Shown here: positions 25,923-34,507 of the stretch, piece by piece
How positions within the stretch are numbered: the stretch's first letter is position 1
How the letters are laid out: each line of letters opens with the position of its first letter
DNA from: Bergeyella_A cardium
GTDB lineage: Bacteria > Bacteroidota > Bacteroidia > Flavobacteriales > Weeksellaceae
Direction: 5' to 3' (one strand)
Assembly: GCF_030012605.2 (NCBI RefSeq)
Contig: NZ_CP114055.2
DNA length: 64,000 bases
The notes under the pieces: model-generated
The model's input: only the letters and a program-made list of their open reading frames with translations
What the model was told of the DNA's origin: nothing
The model's database searches: none
Position numbers and translations under genes: made by a program

Positions 25923-27029
25923 TTATTTTTTTTGAGGAATTTCAGTACCTAGGGGACAGCCTTTATTTTCTGGAACACCTGGAACTGTTACACATTTATC
26001 ATAGAGATCGATTACACCATCCAAGTCAATATCTAATGCTACACCTGCACCATCAACTCTTGCCCAAAAAGGAGTATCAAGCTGTCTATCCCAATCATCA
26101 CATACCCCATCTCTGTCTTTATCTCCTTTTTCACATACATATACCTCACCGATCTTATTTTCTAAAAGAGCTGTTCTATAATACACATCCTGCAAAGGAT
26201 CAAACCAAGCCAAATGAGTATTATGTTTACCCAATTTAGCAGATACCCCTATATTTACAGTAAAATAATTATCGGATGTATTTTTCTTGATATAGTTATA
26301 TGGATTATCTGCCTGTCTAGGTGTACCTAGTACCAAACCTGATTGCTCACCTCCTCCATCAAACTCATCATCACCCGTAATAACATACATTGCTCTTGCT
26401 TCTAAATCTAATCTTCTTGAAAGATTATATTTTACACCTACCCCTGTTTGAAAGAAGAAAGATGCAAAATCAAAATCCTGCTCTAATGAAAATGGGTTAT
26501 TCCACCTTTTAGAGCTATCTTCCAAATAGGTTTTATAACTCATTAATCCTATACCTGCATAACCGTGCAAAGCCCATTTATAAGCAGAATTATTATCTAC
26601 CCTTCTTAAAAGGTTTGTTAAGTTAATATCTCCAAGCAAACTGATTTGGTTATATTTTGACCAAGCCTTAGCTACTCCATATTCTTCTTTTAAAAGAGCT
26701 TTTTGATTAGTTTTACCTGTCTGATATTGCAAACTCAAACCAAAAGTATGAGTAATTTGCTTATCTACACTTAAATAAGCATTCCAACCAAAATCTATTT
26801 TACCATCATAAAAAGAGGTAAGGTCACCATAAGACATTAATGCCGTACCTCCACCAGCAGAGATAGCCCAATCATTAAATGATCGGGATTGATTGGTAAA
26901 TTTACTCACATTTGCTGAACCTGAAGAAAATGTATTAGGATACTCTTCTTTTTTTACTTGATCAGCAGTCTTTTCCTGTGCATAAAATGCTATTGGTAAA
27001 GATATAGCCAATAATAAACTTAGTTTCAT
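25923..27029 (-). CDS. OmpA-like paralogue lacking the peptidoglycan-binding domain
   Basis: 368 aa, matching the neighbouring OmpA in order: signal peptide, YPNTFSSGSANVSKFTNQSRSFNDW motif (in outline), barrel, and type-3 repeats DKDRDGVCDDWDR and DIDLDGVIDLYDKC. It stops right after GCPLGTEIPQKK, where the partner continues into its linker and OmpA domain. The stop is clean and no OmpA remnant follows in the 32-bp gap, so this is a stable shortened duplicate rather than a recent frameshift. It starts 3 bp after the folK stop. Confidence 0.85.
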   Translation of the reverse strand: MKLSLLLAISLPIAFYAQEKTADQVKKEEYPNTFSSGSANVSKFTNQSRSFNDWAISAGGGTALMSYGDLTSFYDGKIDFGWNAYLSVDKQITHTFGLSLQYQTGKTNQKALLKEEYGVAKAWSKYNQISLLGDINLTNLLRRVDNNSAYKWALHGYAGIGLMSYKTYLEDSSKRWNNPFSLEQDFDFASFFFQTGVGVKYNLSRRLDLEARAMYVITGDDEFDGGGEQSGLVLGTPRQADNPYNYIKKNTSDNYFTVNIGVSAKLGKHNTHLAWFDPLQDVYYRTALLENKIGEVYVCEKGDKDRDGVCDDWDRQLDTPFWARVDGAGVALDIDLDGVIDLYDKCVTVPGVPENKGCPLGTEIPQKK

Positions 27030-27032
27030 AAT

Positions 27033-27467
27033 CTATGTTTTACAAAAATTTATAAGATTATTTAATATTTCTTTTGAAAACTGTCTTTCTTCTAAATGTT
27101 TTTTATGTGGTATTGAGAGTTTATTACACTCAAAATGCAAACCCTCGATTTTCACAATATCAATATCAATAACTCTATCTCTGTATTCTCCTTCATAAAA
27201 GGATGAGTCAAACTCCCTTCCCATCTTCTGCTCTACCTTTTTAATCACTCTTAATAGTTCAATAGGAGATAAAATTGTATTTACTGAGGCTGCAATATTA
27301 CAAAAAATATTAGAACTCACAAACTCTACGGGTTCCGAGTACAAAAAATTAGAAATCTGTAATACCTTACCAATCTGTAATTTAATCTCAGATAAGGCTT
27401 CTTCTAGATTTTTTTTTTGATCTCCAAGGTTACTTCCCAGTAACAAAATAACAGTTCTGTGCAACAT
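27033..27467 (-). CDS. folK: 2-amino-4-hydroxy-6-hydroxymethyldihydropteridine pyrophosphokinase
   Basis: 144 aa HPPK, which adds pyrophosphate to the pterin before FolP. Motifs: LLLGSNLGDQKKNLEEAL, PVEFVSSNIFCN, VEQKMGREFD and YRDRVIDIDIV (the acidic metal site). It heads an operon with the two ompA-like genes. The -7 box TAATTTTG (27473-27480) is 5 nt from the ATG, so the mRNA is probably leaderless. Confidence 0.9.
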   Translation of the reverse strand: MLHRTVILLLGSNLGDQKKNLEEALSEIKLQIGKVLQISNFLYSEPVEFVSSNIFCNIAASVNTILSPIELLRVIKKVEQKMGREFDSSFYEGEYRDRVIDIDIVKIEGLHFECNKLSIPHKKHLEERQFSKEILNNLINFCKT

Positions 27468-27472
27468 ATTGG

Positions 27473-27480
27473 CAAAATTA
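27473..27480 (-). promoter_or_regulatory. -7 box TAATTTTG directly before folK
   Basis: TAnnTTTG match with only 5 nt to the start codon. Confidence 0.55.
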
Positions 27481-27499
27481 AGATTAATATACCTATTTT

Positions 27500-29251
27500 A
27501 TGAAAAGTTTTTTTAAAAGTGTGCTGGCGAATATCGTAGCAATATTGGTTATTTGTGTGGTAGGATTTATATTTTTAATCGCCTTTATTGGGATAAGTAT
27601 GGCGAGTAAAGACGCAGGAATCTCTGTGAAAGACAATTCTATACTGGCATTAAATCTAAAAACCCATATTATCGACAGCCCCAATGAAGAAGTAGATTCT
27701 TTCTTAGGCTTTAATGATGATAAGGAAACCCTCCTCCTCTTTGATGTTCTTCAAGCAATTGAAAAAGCCAAAACCGATGAACAGATTAAGGGAATATCCA
27801 TTGAAACTGATGAAATCTCTGCTGGAATTACTCAGCTTGATGATATACGAGCGGCATTAGAGGACTTTAAAAAATCTGGAAAATTCGTGCTCACCTATGC
27901 CAATACAGCAAGCCAAGCTACCTATTATCTTGGCTCTGTTGCCAATGAATATTACCTCCACCCAGCAGGAGGGATAGATTTAAAAGGTCTATCTACCGAG
28001 ATTGCTTTCTTTAAAGATTTTGCAGAGAAGTACGGGATAGGCTTGGATATCATCCGCCACGGTAAGTACAAATCCGCAGTAGAACCTTACCTGAGAAATG
28101 ATTTATCACCAGAAAATAAAGAGCAGCTCTCGGCTATGCTTAACGATATATGGGGGCAAATGGCACCAAAGATGAGTGCTTCCCGAAAGATAGCCCTGGC
28201 AGATTTCCAAACGATAACCGATAGCCTCTACAGCTACATACCCGATAATAATATAAAGTATGGACTGGCAGATAAACTCATACAAAGAGCGGAGTACGAT
28301 GATATCCTCCGCGCTAAACTCAAGATAGGAGAGAAAGATAAAATCAATAAAGTCCCTTTTTCAGGCTATATTAATTCTTTAAAGAAAACAAAAGATGATA
28401 ACAGAATAGGCATCCTTTACGCTTCGGGAGCTATCTACAACGGCGAGGGCTATGATGGTATCTACTCCACCTCTTTCATCAAAGACATCAAGAAACTTGC
28501 AGATGATAAAAAGATAAAAGCCGTAGTACTCCGCATCAATTCTCCCGGGGGAAGTGCCAATGCCTCGGATGAAATCCTCTTTGAACTCAGCGAGCTCAAA
28601 AAGAAAAAGCCACTTATTGTTTCTTTTGGCGACTATGCAGCTTCGGGAGGGTACTACATCGCGATGGCAGGCGACAAGATATATTCTGAACCGAATACTC
28701 TTACGGGCTCTATCGGGGTTTTCGGGGTTTTAATGAATGCAAAAGAACTTGCCAACAGAAACGGCATCCACTCCGAAGTGGTCTCTACCCATACCAATAG
28801 CCATTTATACTCGCCCCTCAGTGGTTTCTCCAAGGACGGGCAGAGCATCATTACCAAGAGCGTAGAGCAGACCTATAAGAGATTTGTACACTTCGTAACC
28901 GAGAACAGAAAGATGAGCTTCGAGCAAGTAGATGAAGTAGGCGGCGGAAGGGTTTGGTCTGGTACGAGAGCAAAAGAAATCGGTCTCGTAGATGAGCTCG
29001 GTACGCTTAGTGATGCCTTAGCATTCGCAGCGAAGAAAGCCAACATCAAGACCTATCAAGTTGTTTCCTATCCAAAGGAGGTCTCTCCATTTGAAAAGAT
29101 TTTTGGCAAGATGAATGAGGAAGAAATCTCCACAAGAATCCTAAAATCCAAGCTCGGGAAAGAGAATTACAAAATCTATGAGCAGATAGCTCACCCCAAA
29201 ATAAAAGGGCAAATCCTAATGGAAACCCCTTACGAAATCAGTATAAAATAA
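27500..29251 (+). CDS. sppA: Signal peptide peptidase SppA, 67-kDa type
   Basis: 583 aa membrane-bound serine protease that degrades cleaved signal peptides. One N-terminal membrane helix (about 12-34) is followed by two tandem SppA domains. The catalytic Lys is in HGKYKSAVEPYLR (about residue 191) and the nucleophile Ser in GDYAASGGYYIAMAG (about 382), the split dyad typical of the long form. Divergent from folK, with a 32-bp gap that must hold both promoters. Confidence 0.92.
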   Translation: MKSFFKSVLANIVAILVICVVGFIFLIAFIGISMASKDAGISVKDNSILALNLKTHIIDSPNEEVDSFLGFNDDKETLLLFDVLQAIEKAKTDEQIKGISIETDEISAGITQLDDIRAALEDFKKSGKFVLTYANTASQATYYLGSVANEYYLHPAGGIDLKGLSTEIAFFKDFAEKYGIGLDIIRHGKYKSAVEPYLRNDLSPENKEQLSAMLNDIWGQMAPKMSASRKIALADFQTITDSLYSYIPDNNIKYGLADKLIQRAEYDDILRAKLKIGEKDKINKVPFSGYINSLKKTKDDNRIGILYASGAIYNGEGYDGIYSTSFIKDIKKLADDKKIKAVVLRINSPGGSANASDEILFELSELKKKKPLIVSFGDYAASGGYYIAMAGDKIYSEPNTLTGSIGVFGVLMNAKELANRNGIHSEVVSTHTNSHLYSPLSGFSKDGQSIITKSVEQTYKRFVHFVTENRKMSFEQVDEVGGGRVWSGTRAKEIGLVDELGTLSDALAFAAKKANIKTYQVVSYPKEVSPFEKIFGKMNEEEISTRILKSKLGKENYKIYEQIAHPKIKGQILMETPYEISIK

Positions 29252-29268
29252 CACCTTATAATAACAAG

Positions 29269-29302
29269 AAAAAAGTGCCTCTTTGTGAGGCGCTTTTTGT
29301 TT
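29269..29302 (+). terminator. Terminator after sppA
   Basis: AAAAGTGCCTC-TTTGT-GAGGCGCTTTT hairpin followed by TGTTT. Confidence 0.8.
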
Positions 29303-29381
29303 CCTCTAATTCTTTCAAAAGATTTTTTTTCCTGGTATTTTAGAAAAGTCTTACTCTTGATTTTATTTCTTCATCAATAAG

Positions 29382-29416
29382 GATAAAAAAAGCCGTAGCA
29401 AAGTAGCCACGACTTC
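29382..29416 (-). terminator. Terminator after the aminotransferase gene
   Basis: Imperfect hairpin AGTCGTGGC / GCTACGGCT followed on the minus strand by TTTTTTTATCC. Confidence 0.6.
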
Positions 29417-29438
29417 AAAATGAATATTATTAAATTTT

Positions 29439-30641
29439 CTAAACTATTTCAGCAGTACTCAAGCAGTTTTTTATTCTTTTCATTGCTTCTCTTAGCTCTT
29501 CTTCGGAAGCTGCATAGGAGAACCTGATACACTCTGGACTACCGAAAGACACTCCCCCTACTGAGGCTACATAAGCATTCTCAAGAAGGAACATTGCAAA
29601 GTCATCAGAGTCGTTTATAAGCGTACCATTCACTTTTTTACCTATATAATAAGATATATCTGGGAAGAAATAGAAAGCAGACTTGGGAAGAGCCACCTGA
29701 AAACCTTTGATATCTTTCATCAGCTCAAAAACCAAATCTCTCCTCTTTTTAAATTCTTCTATCATATAGTGATATTCCTTTGGGTCTGCCTCCAGAGCAG
29801 TGATAGATGCTCGCTGAGCTACGGTATTTGCACCACTGGTAATCTGCCCTTGGATTTTATCGCACGCCTTAGCCAGCCACTCGGGAGCAGCAGAGTAGCC
29901 GATACGCCAGCCCGTCATTGCATAACCTTTGGAGACACCATTAATAATCGCCGTTTGGTCATAAAGCTCTGGACAAACTTCCACTATGGATTTATGCTTT
30001 GATTCATAATTGATGTACTCATAAATCTCATCAGAAATAATGGTAATATGCGGATGCTTGGCAAGCACTTCCCCGATTGCTCTAAGCTCTTCCTCTGTAT
30101 AATAACTCCCTGATGGGTTGCACGGTGAGCTATAAAGTATTGCTTTTGTCTTTGGAGTAATGGCTTCTTCTAATTGCTTTGGGGTGATTTTAAAGTCGGT
30201 CTCGTGGCTTGTCTTGATGAATACAGACTTACCGCCTGCGAGCTTTACCATTTCTTCGTAGCTCACCCAATAAGGCACAGGGAGTATGACTTCATCTCCC
30301 TCATTGACTACGGCTAAAAGTACATTGATAATAGATTGTTTTGCACCATTTGATACACAGATTTGAGTAGGTTTATAATCAAGGTTGTTATCTCTTTTTA
30401 GTTTGGTTACCACCGCTTGCCTTAGCTCTAAAAAGCCTGGAACAGGCGAATAGTGGCTGTAATTTTCATCTATTGCAGTATGAGCGGCTTGCTTTATATT
30501 GGCAGGGACATCAAAGTCGGGCTCGCCAAGTGTAAGGCTTATAATATCTTTCCCAGCTGCTTTTAGCTCCCTTGCTTTATTGCTCATCACGAAAGTTTGA
30601 GAGTAGCTCATTCTGTTTAATCTGTCTGATAATCTGTTCAT
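29439..30641 (-). CDS. Aspartate aminotransferase-like PLP enzyme
   Basis: 400 aa class-I aminotransferase, probably aspartate/2-oxoglutarate (subgroup 1-gamma). PLP features: SNGAKQSIINVL, YSSPCNPSGSYYTEEEL, IISDEIYEYI and the Schiff-base Lys in NGVSKGYAMTGWRIGY; the substrate Arg is near ECIRFSYA. The N-terminus LSDRLNRMSYSQTFVMSNKARELKAAGKDII (in outline) is family-typical. Own promoter at 30667-30674. Confidence 0.88.
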   Translation of the reverse strand: MNRLSDRLNRMSYSQTFVMSNKARELKAAGKDIISLTLGEPDFDVPANIKQAAHTAIDENYSHYSPVPGFLELRQAVVTKLKRDNNLDYKPTQICVSNGAKQSIINVLLAVVNEGDEVILPVPYWVSYEEMVKLAGGKSVFIKTSHETDFKITPKQLEEAITPKTKAILYSSPCNPSGSYYTEEELRAIGEVLAKHPHITIISDEIYEYINYESKHKSIVEVCPELYDQTAIINGVSKGYAMTGWRIGYSAAPEWLAKACDKIQGQITSGANTVAQRASITALEADPKEYHYMIEEFKKRRDLVFELMKDIKGFQVALPKSAFYFFPDISYYIGKKVNGTLINDSDDFAMFLLENAYVASVGGVSFGSPECIRFSYAASEEELREAMKRIKNCLSTAEIV

Positions 30642-30666
30642 TTTATTTTATTATTGATTGAGGTAA

Positions 30667-30674
30667 CAAATATA
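30667..30674 (-). promoter_or_regulatory. -7 box TATATTTG for the aminotransferase
   Basis: TAnnTTTG match 25 nt upstream of the start codon. Confidence 0.55.
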
Positions 30675-30697
30675 TAAATTAAAAGCAATACCAATGG

Positions 30698-32785
30698 CTA
30701 TTTATTGAGCTTTTGGTTCTTAATCCAAAAGGCGGTAGATTGATAGGCAGAGACACATTTCTCGGCTTGGGTTTTATCAATATTTGGGAGGAGAATCTCA
30801 TCATAAAAAATTGGATGCTCCTTAGACGGCTGCTCGCTTTGTAACTTGAGTTCATACTGCTTGGTCTTATTAATAGGCGAAATAATCGTGAGGCGGTCTT
30901 GCTCTATATAGCCCAAATCCTGATAAGTCGCGATATATGCTCTTGGTTTATAGGTTTCCTTCAAGACATCTTCACCTAAAAATTTAGAGGTATATTTAAA
31001 GTTGAGCAATCCAAATACGGTAGGCATCACATCTATCTGAGAGACCAAACTGCTGATTTCTTTCGGCTGCTGAGCAATCTCTTCCGAATAAATGAGGCAC
31101 GGAATCCTGTATTTATCCAGAGGGAGTTCGGTTTTACCCGCACTGGATGCACAGTGGTCTGCCACGATAACAAAAATAGTATCCTTAAACCAATCTTCCT
31201 TTTTAGCAAGCTCGAAGAAGACTTTTAGTGAATAGTCTGTATACTTCACGCCTCCGCTTCTGGATTTTGAATCACCAGGAATATCAATCTTCCCATTCGG
31301 ATAGGTAAAAGGTCTGTGATTGCTAACCGTCATCCAATGGTTAAAGAAAGGTTTCCCCTGTTTTGCCTGCCGGGTCATTTCCTTTACTGCCTTCCGAGCC
31401 ATATCTTCATCACAGACGCCCCATATATTGGCAAAAGTGATTTCTTCGGGCTTGAAATTACTCCTATCTATAATATCATAACCATTTCCAGAGAAGAAGT
31501 CTTTCATATTATCAAAATAGCTGAAACCTCCATAGAGGTATTTCACCTGATAGCCTTTGGATTTGAATACAGAACCCGTTGTAAATTTATTCTTATTGTC
31601 TTTTCGCTTTACGATACTCTCACCAGGCGTAGGTGGAATACAGAGGGTAAGCGCCTCTAATCCCCTCACGGTACGGTTGCCTGTAGCGTACAGATTGGTA
31701 AAGAAAAGGCTCTTCTGAGCAAGGCTATCGAGGAAAGGAGTGATGTTCTCCTGATTACCATAATATGCCATAAACTCTGCCGAGAGGCTTTCTATGGAGA
31801 TAAGGACTACATTTTTACGGGTTTCCTCAGCATTAGGACTAATCTCTCGCTCTAATGCAGGGGCAGAGAGCTGTTTCAGAAAGAGATTTTCAGCTTGTTT
31901 CTGCTCCATCTGCGGATAGAACTGGAAATAATCCAGCTCACTGTGAGTAAAAGCATAATAAAATTTATAAACTCCATTTGCCTGTACTTCCTGCGAGAAT
32001 ATATTTGAGGCTTTTACCTTTTCAAACTGAGGAGAAAGCCCCAGACTCACCAAGCAAAGGAATAAAAAGCTGACTAAAAGAATAAACTTCTGCTTTAAAT
32101 TCGGTAAGGAGAGGAGGGTAACTTTAGTTCTCTTAAAAATGAAAATCGTAACCAAAAGGGTAACGATAAAAATCACTGAAAACAGTGGAAGCACTGGGTA
32201 GCTCTCCATTATATTCCCGATAACTTCATTGGTATAAATAAGATAATCTACCGCAATAAAATTATATCTGATACCGAACTCATTCCAAAAGAAATATTCG
32301 CTAACGGCATTAAAGATAATAGACAGAGAATAGATAAACAGAGTAATAAAATAAAGAACATTCCTCACCTGTACCCTGTATTTTGGGAGGAAAAGCATCG
32401 CTCCAAAGCAGAAAGTTTTCAGCCCAAAGAAAATTAAGGCTATATCTTGCACAGAACCCCCATACTGACTGAAAATATTATTCGGAACAAAGGCCGTATA
32501 AAGCACAAGAAGAAGCATTAATGAAAAAATAAGCACTCCATAAGGCTTATCGTATTTCGCATTTGATAAAAAAAGGAAATAAAGCGCCAGAAAACTACTC
32601 GCCAGAATGATAATAAACACATCTGAAAGCCCACCGATAAACAATACTTTCAGTGTTTCTATAAAGGAGAAAGATGCCGTAGTAATCGGATGGAAAATAA
32701 AAACAATCCTAAGGATAAAAGAAACTAAAATATAAAGCCCACCTATATAGAAAAATGGTTTTAGTTTTTGTAACAAATGCTTCAT
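30698..32785 (-). CDS. LTA synthase-like sulfatase-family membrane protein
   Basis: 695 aa. About six to seven membrane helices fill residues 1-255; a periplasmic sulfatase/alkaline-phosphatase-fold domain covers about 310-620. Catalytic site: ISIESLSAEFMAYYG (metal Glu), GNRTVRGLEAL (nucleophile Thr) and VIVADHCASS (metal Asp-His). Gram-negative members transfer phosphoglycerol or phosphoethanolamine to envelope glycans or lipids; the acceptor here is unknown. Monocistronic. Confidence 0.82.
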   Translation of the reverse strand: MKHLLQKLKPFFYIGGLYILVSFILRIVFIFHPITTASFSFIETLKVLFIGGLSDVFIIILASSFLALYFLFLSNAKYDKPYGVLIFSLMLLLVLYTAFVPNNIFSQYGGSVQDIALIFFGLKTFCFGAMLFLPKYRVQVRNVLYFITLFIYSLSIIFNAVSEYFFWNEFGIRYNFIAVDYLIYTNEVIGNIMESYPVLPLFSVIFIVTLLVTIFIFKRTKVTLLSLPNLKQKFILLVSFLFLCLVSLGLSPQFEKVKASNIFSQEVQANGVYKFYYAFTHSELDYFQFYPQMEQKQAENLFLKQLSAPALEREISPNAEETRKNVVLISIESLSAEFMAYYGNQENITPFLDSLAQKSLFFTNLYATGNRTVRGLEALTLCIPPTPGESIVKRKDNKNKFTTGSVFKSKGYQVKYLYGGFSYFDNMKDFFSGNGYDIIDRSNFKPEEITFANIWGVCDEDMARKAVKEMTRQAKQGKPFFNHWMTVSNHRPFTYPNGKIDIPGDSKSRSGGVKYTDYSLKVFFELAKKEDWFKDTIFVIVADHCASSAGKTELPLDKYRIPCLIYSEEIAQQPKEISSLVSQIDVMPTVFGLLNFKYTSKFLGEDVLKETYKPRAYIATYQDLGYIEQDRLTIISPINKTKQYELKLQSEQPSKEHPIFYDEILLPNIDKTQAEKCVSAYQSTAFWIKNQKLNK

Positions 32786-32811
32786 TCTAATGGTTTAATT
32801 TTTCTGTGTTG

Positions 32812-32819
32812 CAAACATA
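32812..32819 (-). promoter_or_regulatory. -7 box TATGTTTG for the LTA synthase-like gene
   Basis: TAnnTTTG match 26 nt upstream of the ATG. Confidence 0.5.
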
Positions 32820-32858
32820 ATGAAAATATACTAAGCGCCTCTTTTTAATAATTTTTCT

Positions 32859-32866
32859 TACATTCG
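32859..32866 (+). promoter_or_regulatory. -7-like box TACATTCG for lpdA
   Basis: A TAnnTTYG variant 18 nt before ATG 32885, similar to the box before transketolase. Confidence 0.45.
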
Positions 32867-32884
32867 CGTAAAAATTTCGATCAA

Positions 32885-34276
32885 ATGAATTACGATGTTA
32901 TTGTCATCGGGAGTGGTCCTGGTGGATATGTTACAGCGATTAGAGCATCTCAGTTAGGCTTTAAAACTGCTATTATTGAAAAAGAAAATCTTGGGGGTAT
33001 CTGCTTAAACTGGGGATGTATACCGACCAAAGCGCTATTAAAATCTGCTCATGTATTCAAGTATCTTCAAAATGCAGAAGATTATGGCCTTAATAAAGTA
33101 GAGAATCCTGGGTTTGATTTCTCCAAAGTAGTTCAGAGAAGTAGAGGCGTAGCTTCTAAAATGAGTGGAGGGATTCAATTCCTGATGAAAAAGAACAAAA
33201 TTGATGTAATAATGGGAACAGCAACCGTGAAAGCGGGTAAAAAAGTTTCCGTAACAGCTGCCGATGGTAAAACTACCGAGTATAGCGCTGGGCATATTAT
33301 CATCGCTACTGGAGCAAGGTCAAGAGAGCTTCCAAACCTGCCTCAGGATGGTAAAAAAGTTATCGGATACAGACAGGCACTCACCCTTGCTGAACAGCCA
33401 AAATCTATGATTGTCGTAGGTTCTGGGGCTATCGGGGTAGAATTTGCCGACTTCTATAATACAATGGGCACAAAGGTTACCATTGTAGAATTTATGCCAA
33501 ACATTCTTCCTGTGGAAGACGAGGAAGTATCTAAACATGTAGAGAAATCCCTCAAGAAATCGGGTATTGAGATTATGACCAAAGCATCCGTAGAGTCCGT
33601 AGATACCTCAGGAACTGGTGTAAAGGCAAAAGTAAAAACCGAAAAAGGAGAAATCACCTTAGAAGCAGATGTACTGCTCTCTGCCGTAGGTATTACTGCT
33701 AATGTAGAGGGAATAGGTCTGGAAGAAGTAGGCATTAAAACCGAAAAAGGAAGAATCCTCGTGAATGAATGGTATGAGACCTCAGTACCTGGATACTACG
33801 CGATAGGAGATGTACTCCCAACTCAAGCATTGGCCCATGTGGCTTCCGCTGAAGGGATTACCTGCGTAGAGAAAATAAAAGGACTAAGCGTAGAGCCTAT
33901 CAACTACGGAAATATCCCTGGCTGTACCTACTGCCACCCAGAAGTAGCTTCTGTAGGGCTTACAGAAAAGCAGGCAAAAGAAAAAGGATATGAGATTAAA
34001 GTAGGTAAATTCCCATTCTCCGCTTCTGGAAAAGCCACTGCTAATGGTGATGTAGATGGATTTATTAAAGTAATATTTGATGCCAAATATGGCGAATGGC
34101 TCGGATGCCATATGGTGGGCGACGGCGTAACCGATATGATTGCCGAAGCCGTAGTAGCAAGGAAGCTCGAAACTACAGGGCACGAAATCCTGAAAGCAAT
34201 ACACCCACACCCAACCATCTCCGAAGCCGTAATGGAAGCAGTAGCCGCTGCCTACGGAGAAGTAATACATATCTAA
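32885..34276 (+). CDS. lpdA: Dihydrolipoyl dehydrogenase (E3)
   Basis: 463 aa FAD flavoenzyme reoxidising the lipoyl arms of 2-oxoacid dehydrogenases and the glycine cleavage H protein. The FAD motif IGSGPGGYVTAIRAS, redox disulfide GGICLNWGCIPTKALLK, NAD motif VVGSGAIGVEFADFY and C-terminal His-Glu in IHPHPTISEAVMEA are all present. A standalone gene with a strong terminator; no E1/E2 genes are adjacent. Confidence 0.95.
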   Translation: MNYDVIVIGSGPGGYVTAIRASQLGFKTAIIEKENLGGICLNWGCIPTKALLKSAHVFKYLQNAEDYGLNKVENPGFDFSKVVQRSRGVASKMSGGIQFLMKKNKIDVIMGTATVKAGKKVSVTAADGKTTEYSAGHIIIATGARSRELPNLPQDGKKVIGYRQALTLAEQPKSMIVVGSGAIGVEFADFYNTMGTKVTIVEFMPNILPVEDEEVSKHVEKSLKKSGIEIMTKASVESVDTSGTGVKAKVKTEKGEITLEADVLLSAVGITANVEGIGLEEVGIKTEKGRILVNEWYETSVPGYYAIGDVLPTQALAHVASAEGITCVEKIKGLSVEPINYGNIPGCTYCHPEVASVGLTEKQAKEKGYEIKVGKFPFSASGKATANGDVDGFIKVIFDAKYGEWLGCHMVGDGVTDMIAEAVVARKLETTGHEILKAIHPHPTISEAVMEAVAAAYGEVIHI

Positions 34277-34302
34277 TTATTACAAACCTTAACAGCATAT
34301 AA

Positions 34303-34340
34303 TAAAAAAGGATTTGGAAAGATTTCCAAATCCTTTTTTA
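34303..34340 (+). terminator. Terminator after lpdA
   Basis: AAAAAAGGATTTGGAAA-GA-TTTCCAAATCCTTTTTT, a near-perfect symmetric hairpin usable on both strands. Confidence 0.88.
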
Positions 34341-34375
34341 GCTCATAGCAGCTGGCGTATAGCTAATGGCCCACT
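34341..34375. repeat. Heptanucleotide GC-N5 array, 5 units
   Basis: GCTCATA, GCAGCTG, GCGTATA, GCTAATG, GCCCACT in unbroken 7-bp register; the last unit merges into the first REP-like palindrome. Confidence 0.7.
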
Positions 34376-34438
34376 GTGTGGGGCACACTTACCCACTCGC
34401 GTGGAGAGCACTTACCCACTGCGTGGGGAGCACTTACC
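34370..34438. repeat. REP-like palindrome cluster, three modules
   Basis: CCCAC-TGT-GTGGG (34370-34382), a decayed middle copy near 34392, and CCCAC-TGC-GTGGG (34415-34427), each followed by a GCACACTTA/GCACTTA-type linker. Confidence 0.75.
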
Positions 34439-34444
34439 ACAAAC

Positions 34445-34507
34445 GCACATCGCCTACTGCTTACTGCCTAAAGCCTACTGCTAAAAGCCAGTAGCCATCT
34501 GCTCAAT
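34445..34507. repeat. Heptanucleotide GC-N5 array, 9 units
   Basis: GCACATC, GCCTACT, GCTTACT, GCCTAAA, GCCTACT, GCTAAAA, GCCAGTA, GCCATCT, GCTCAAT. The last unit contains the stop codon of the esterase gene. Confidence 0.8.
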
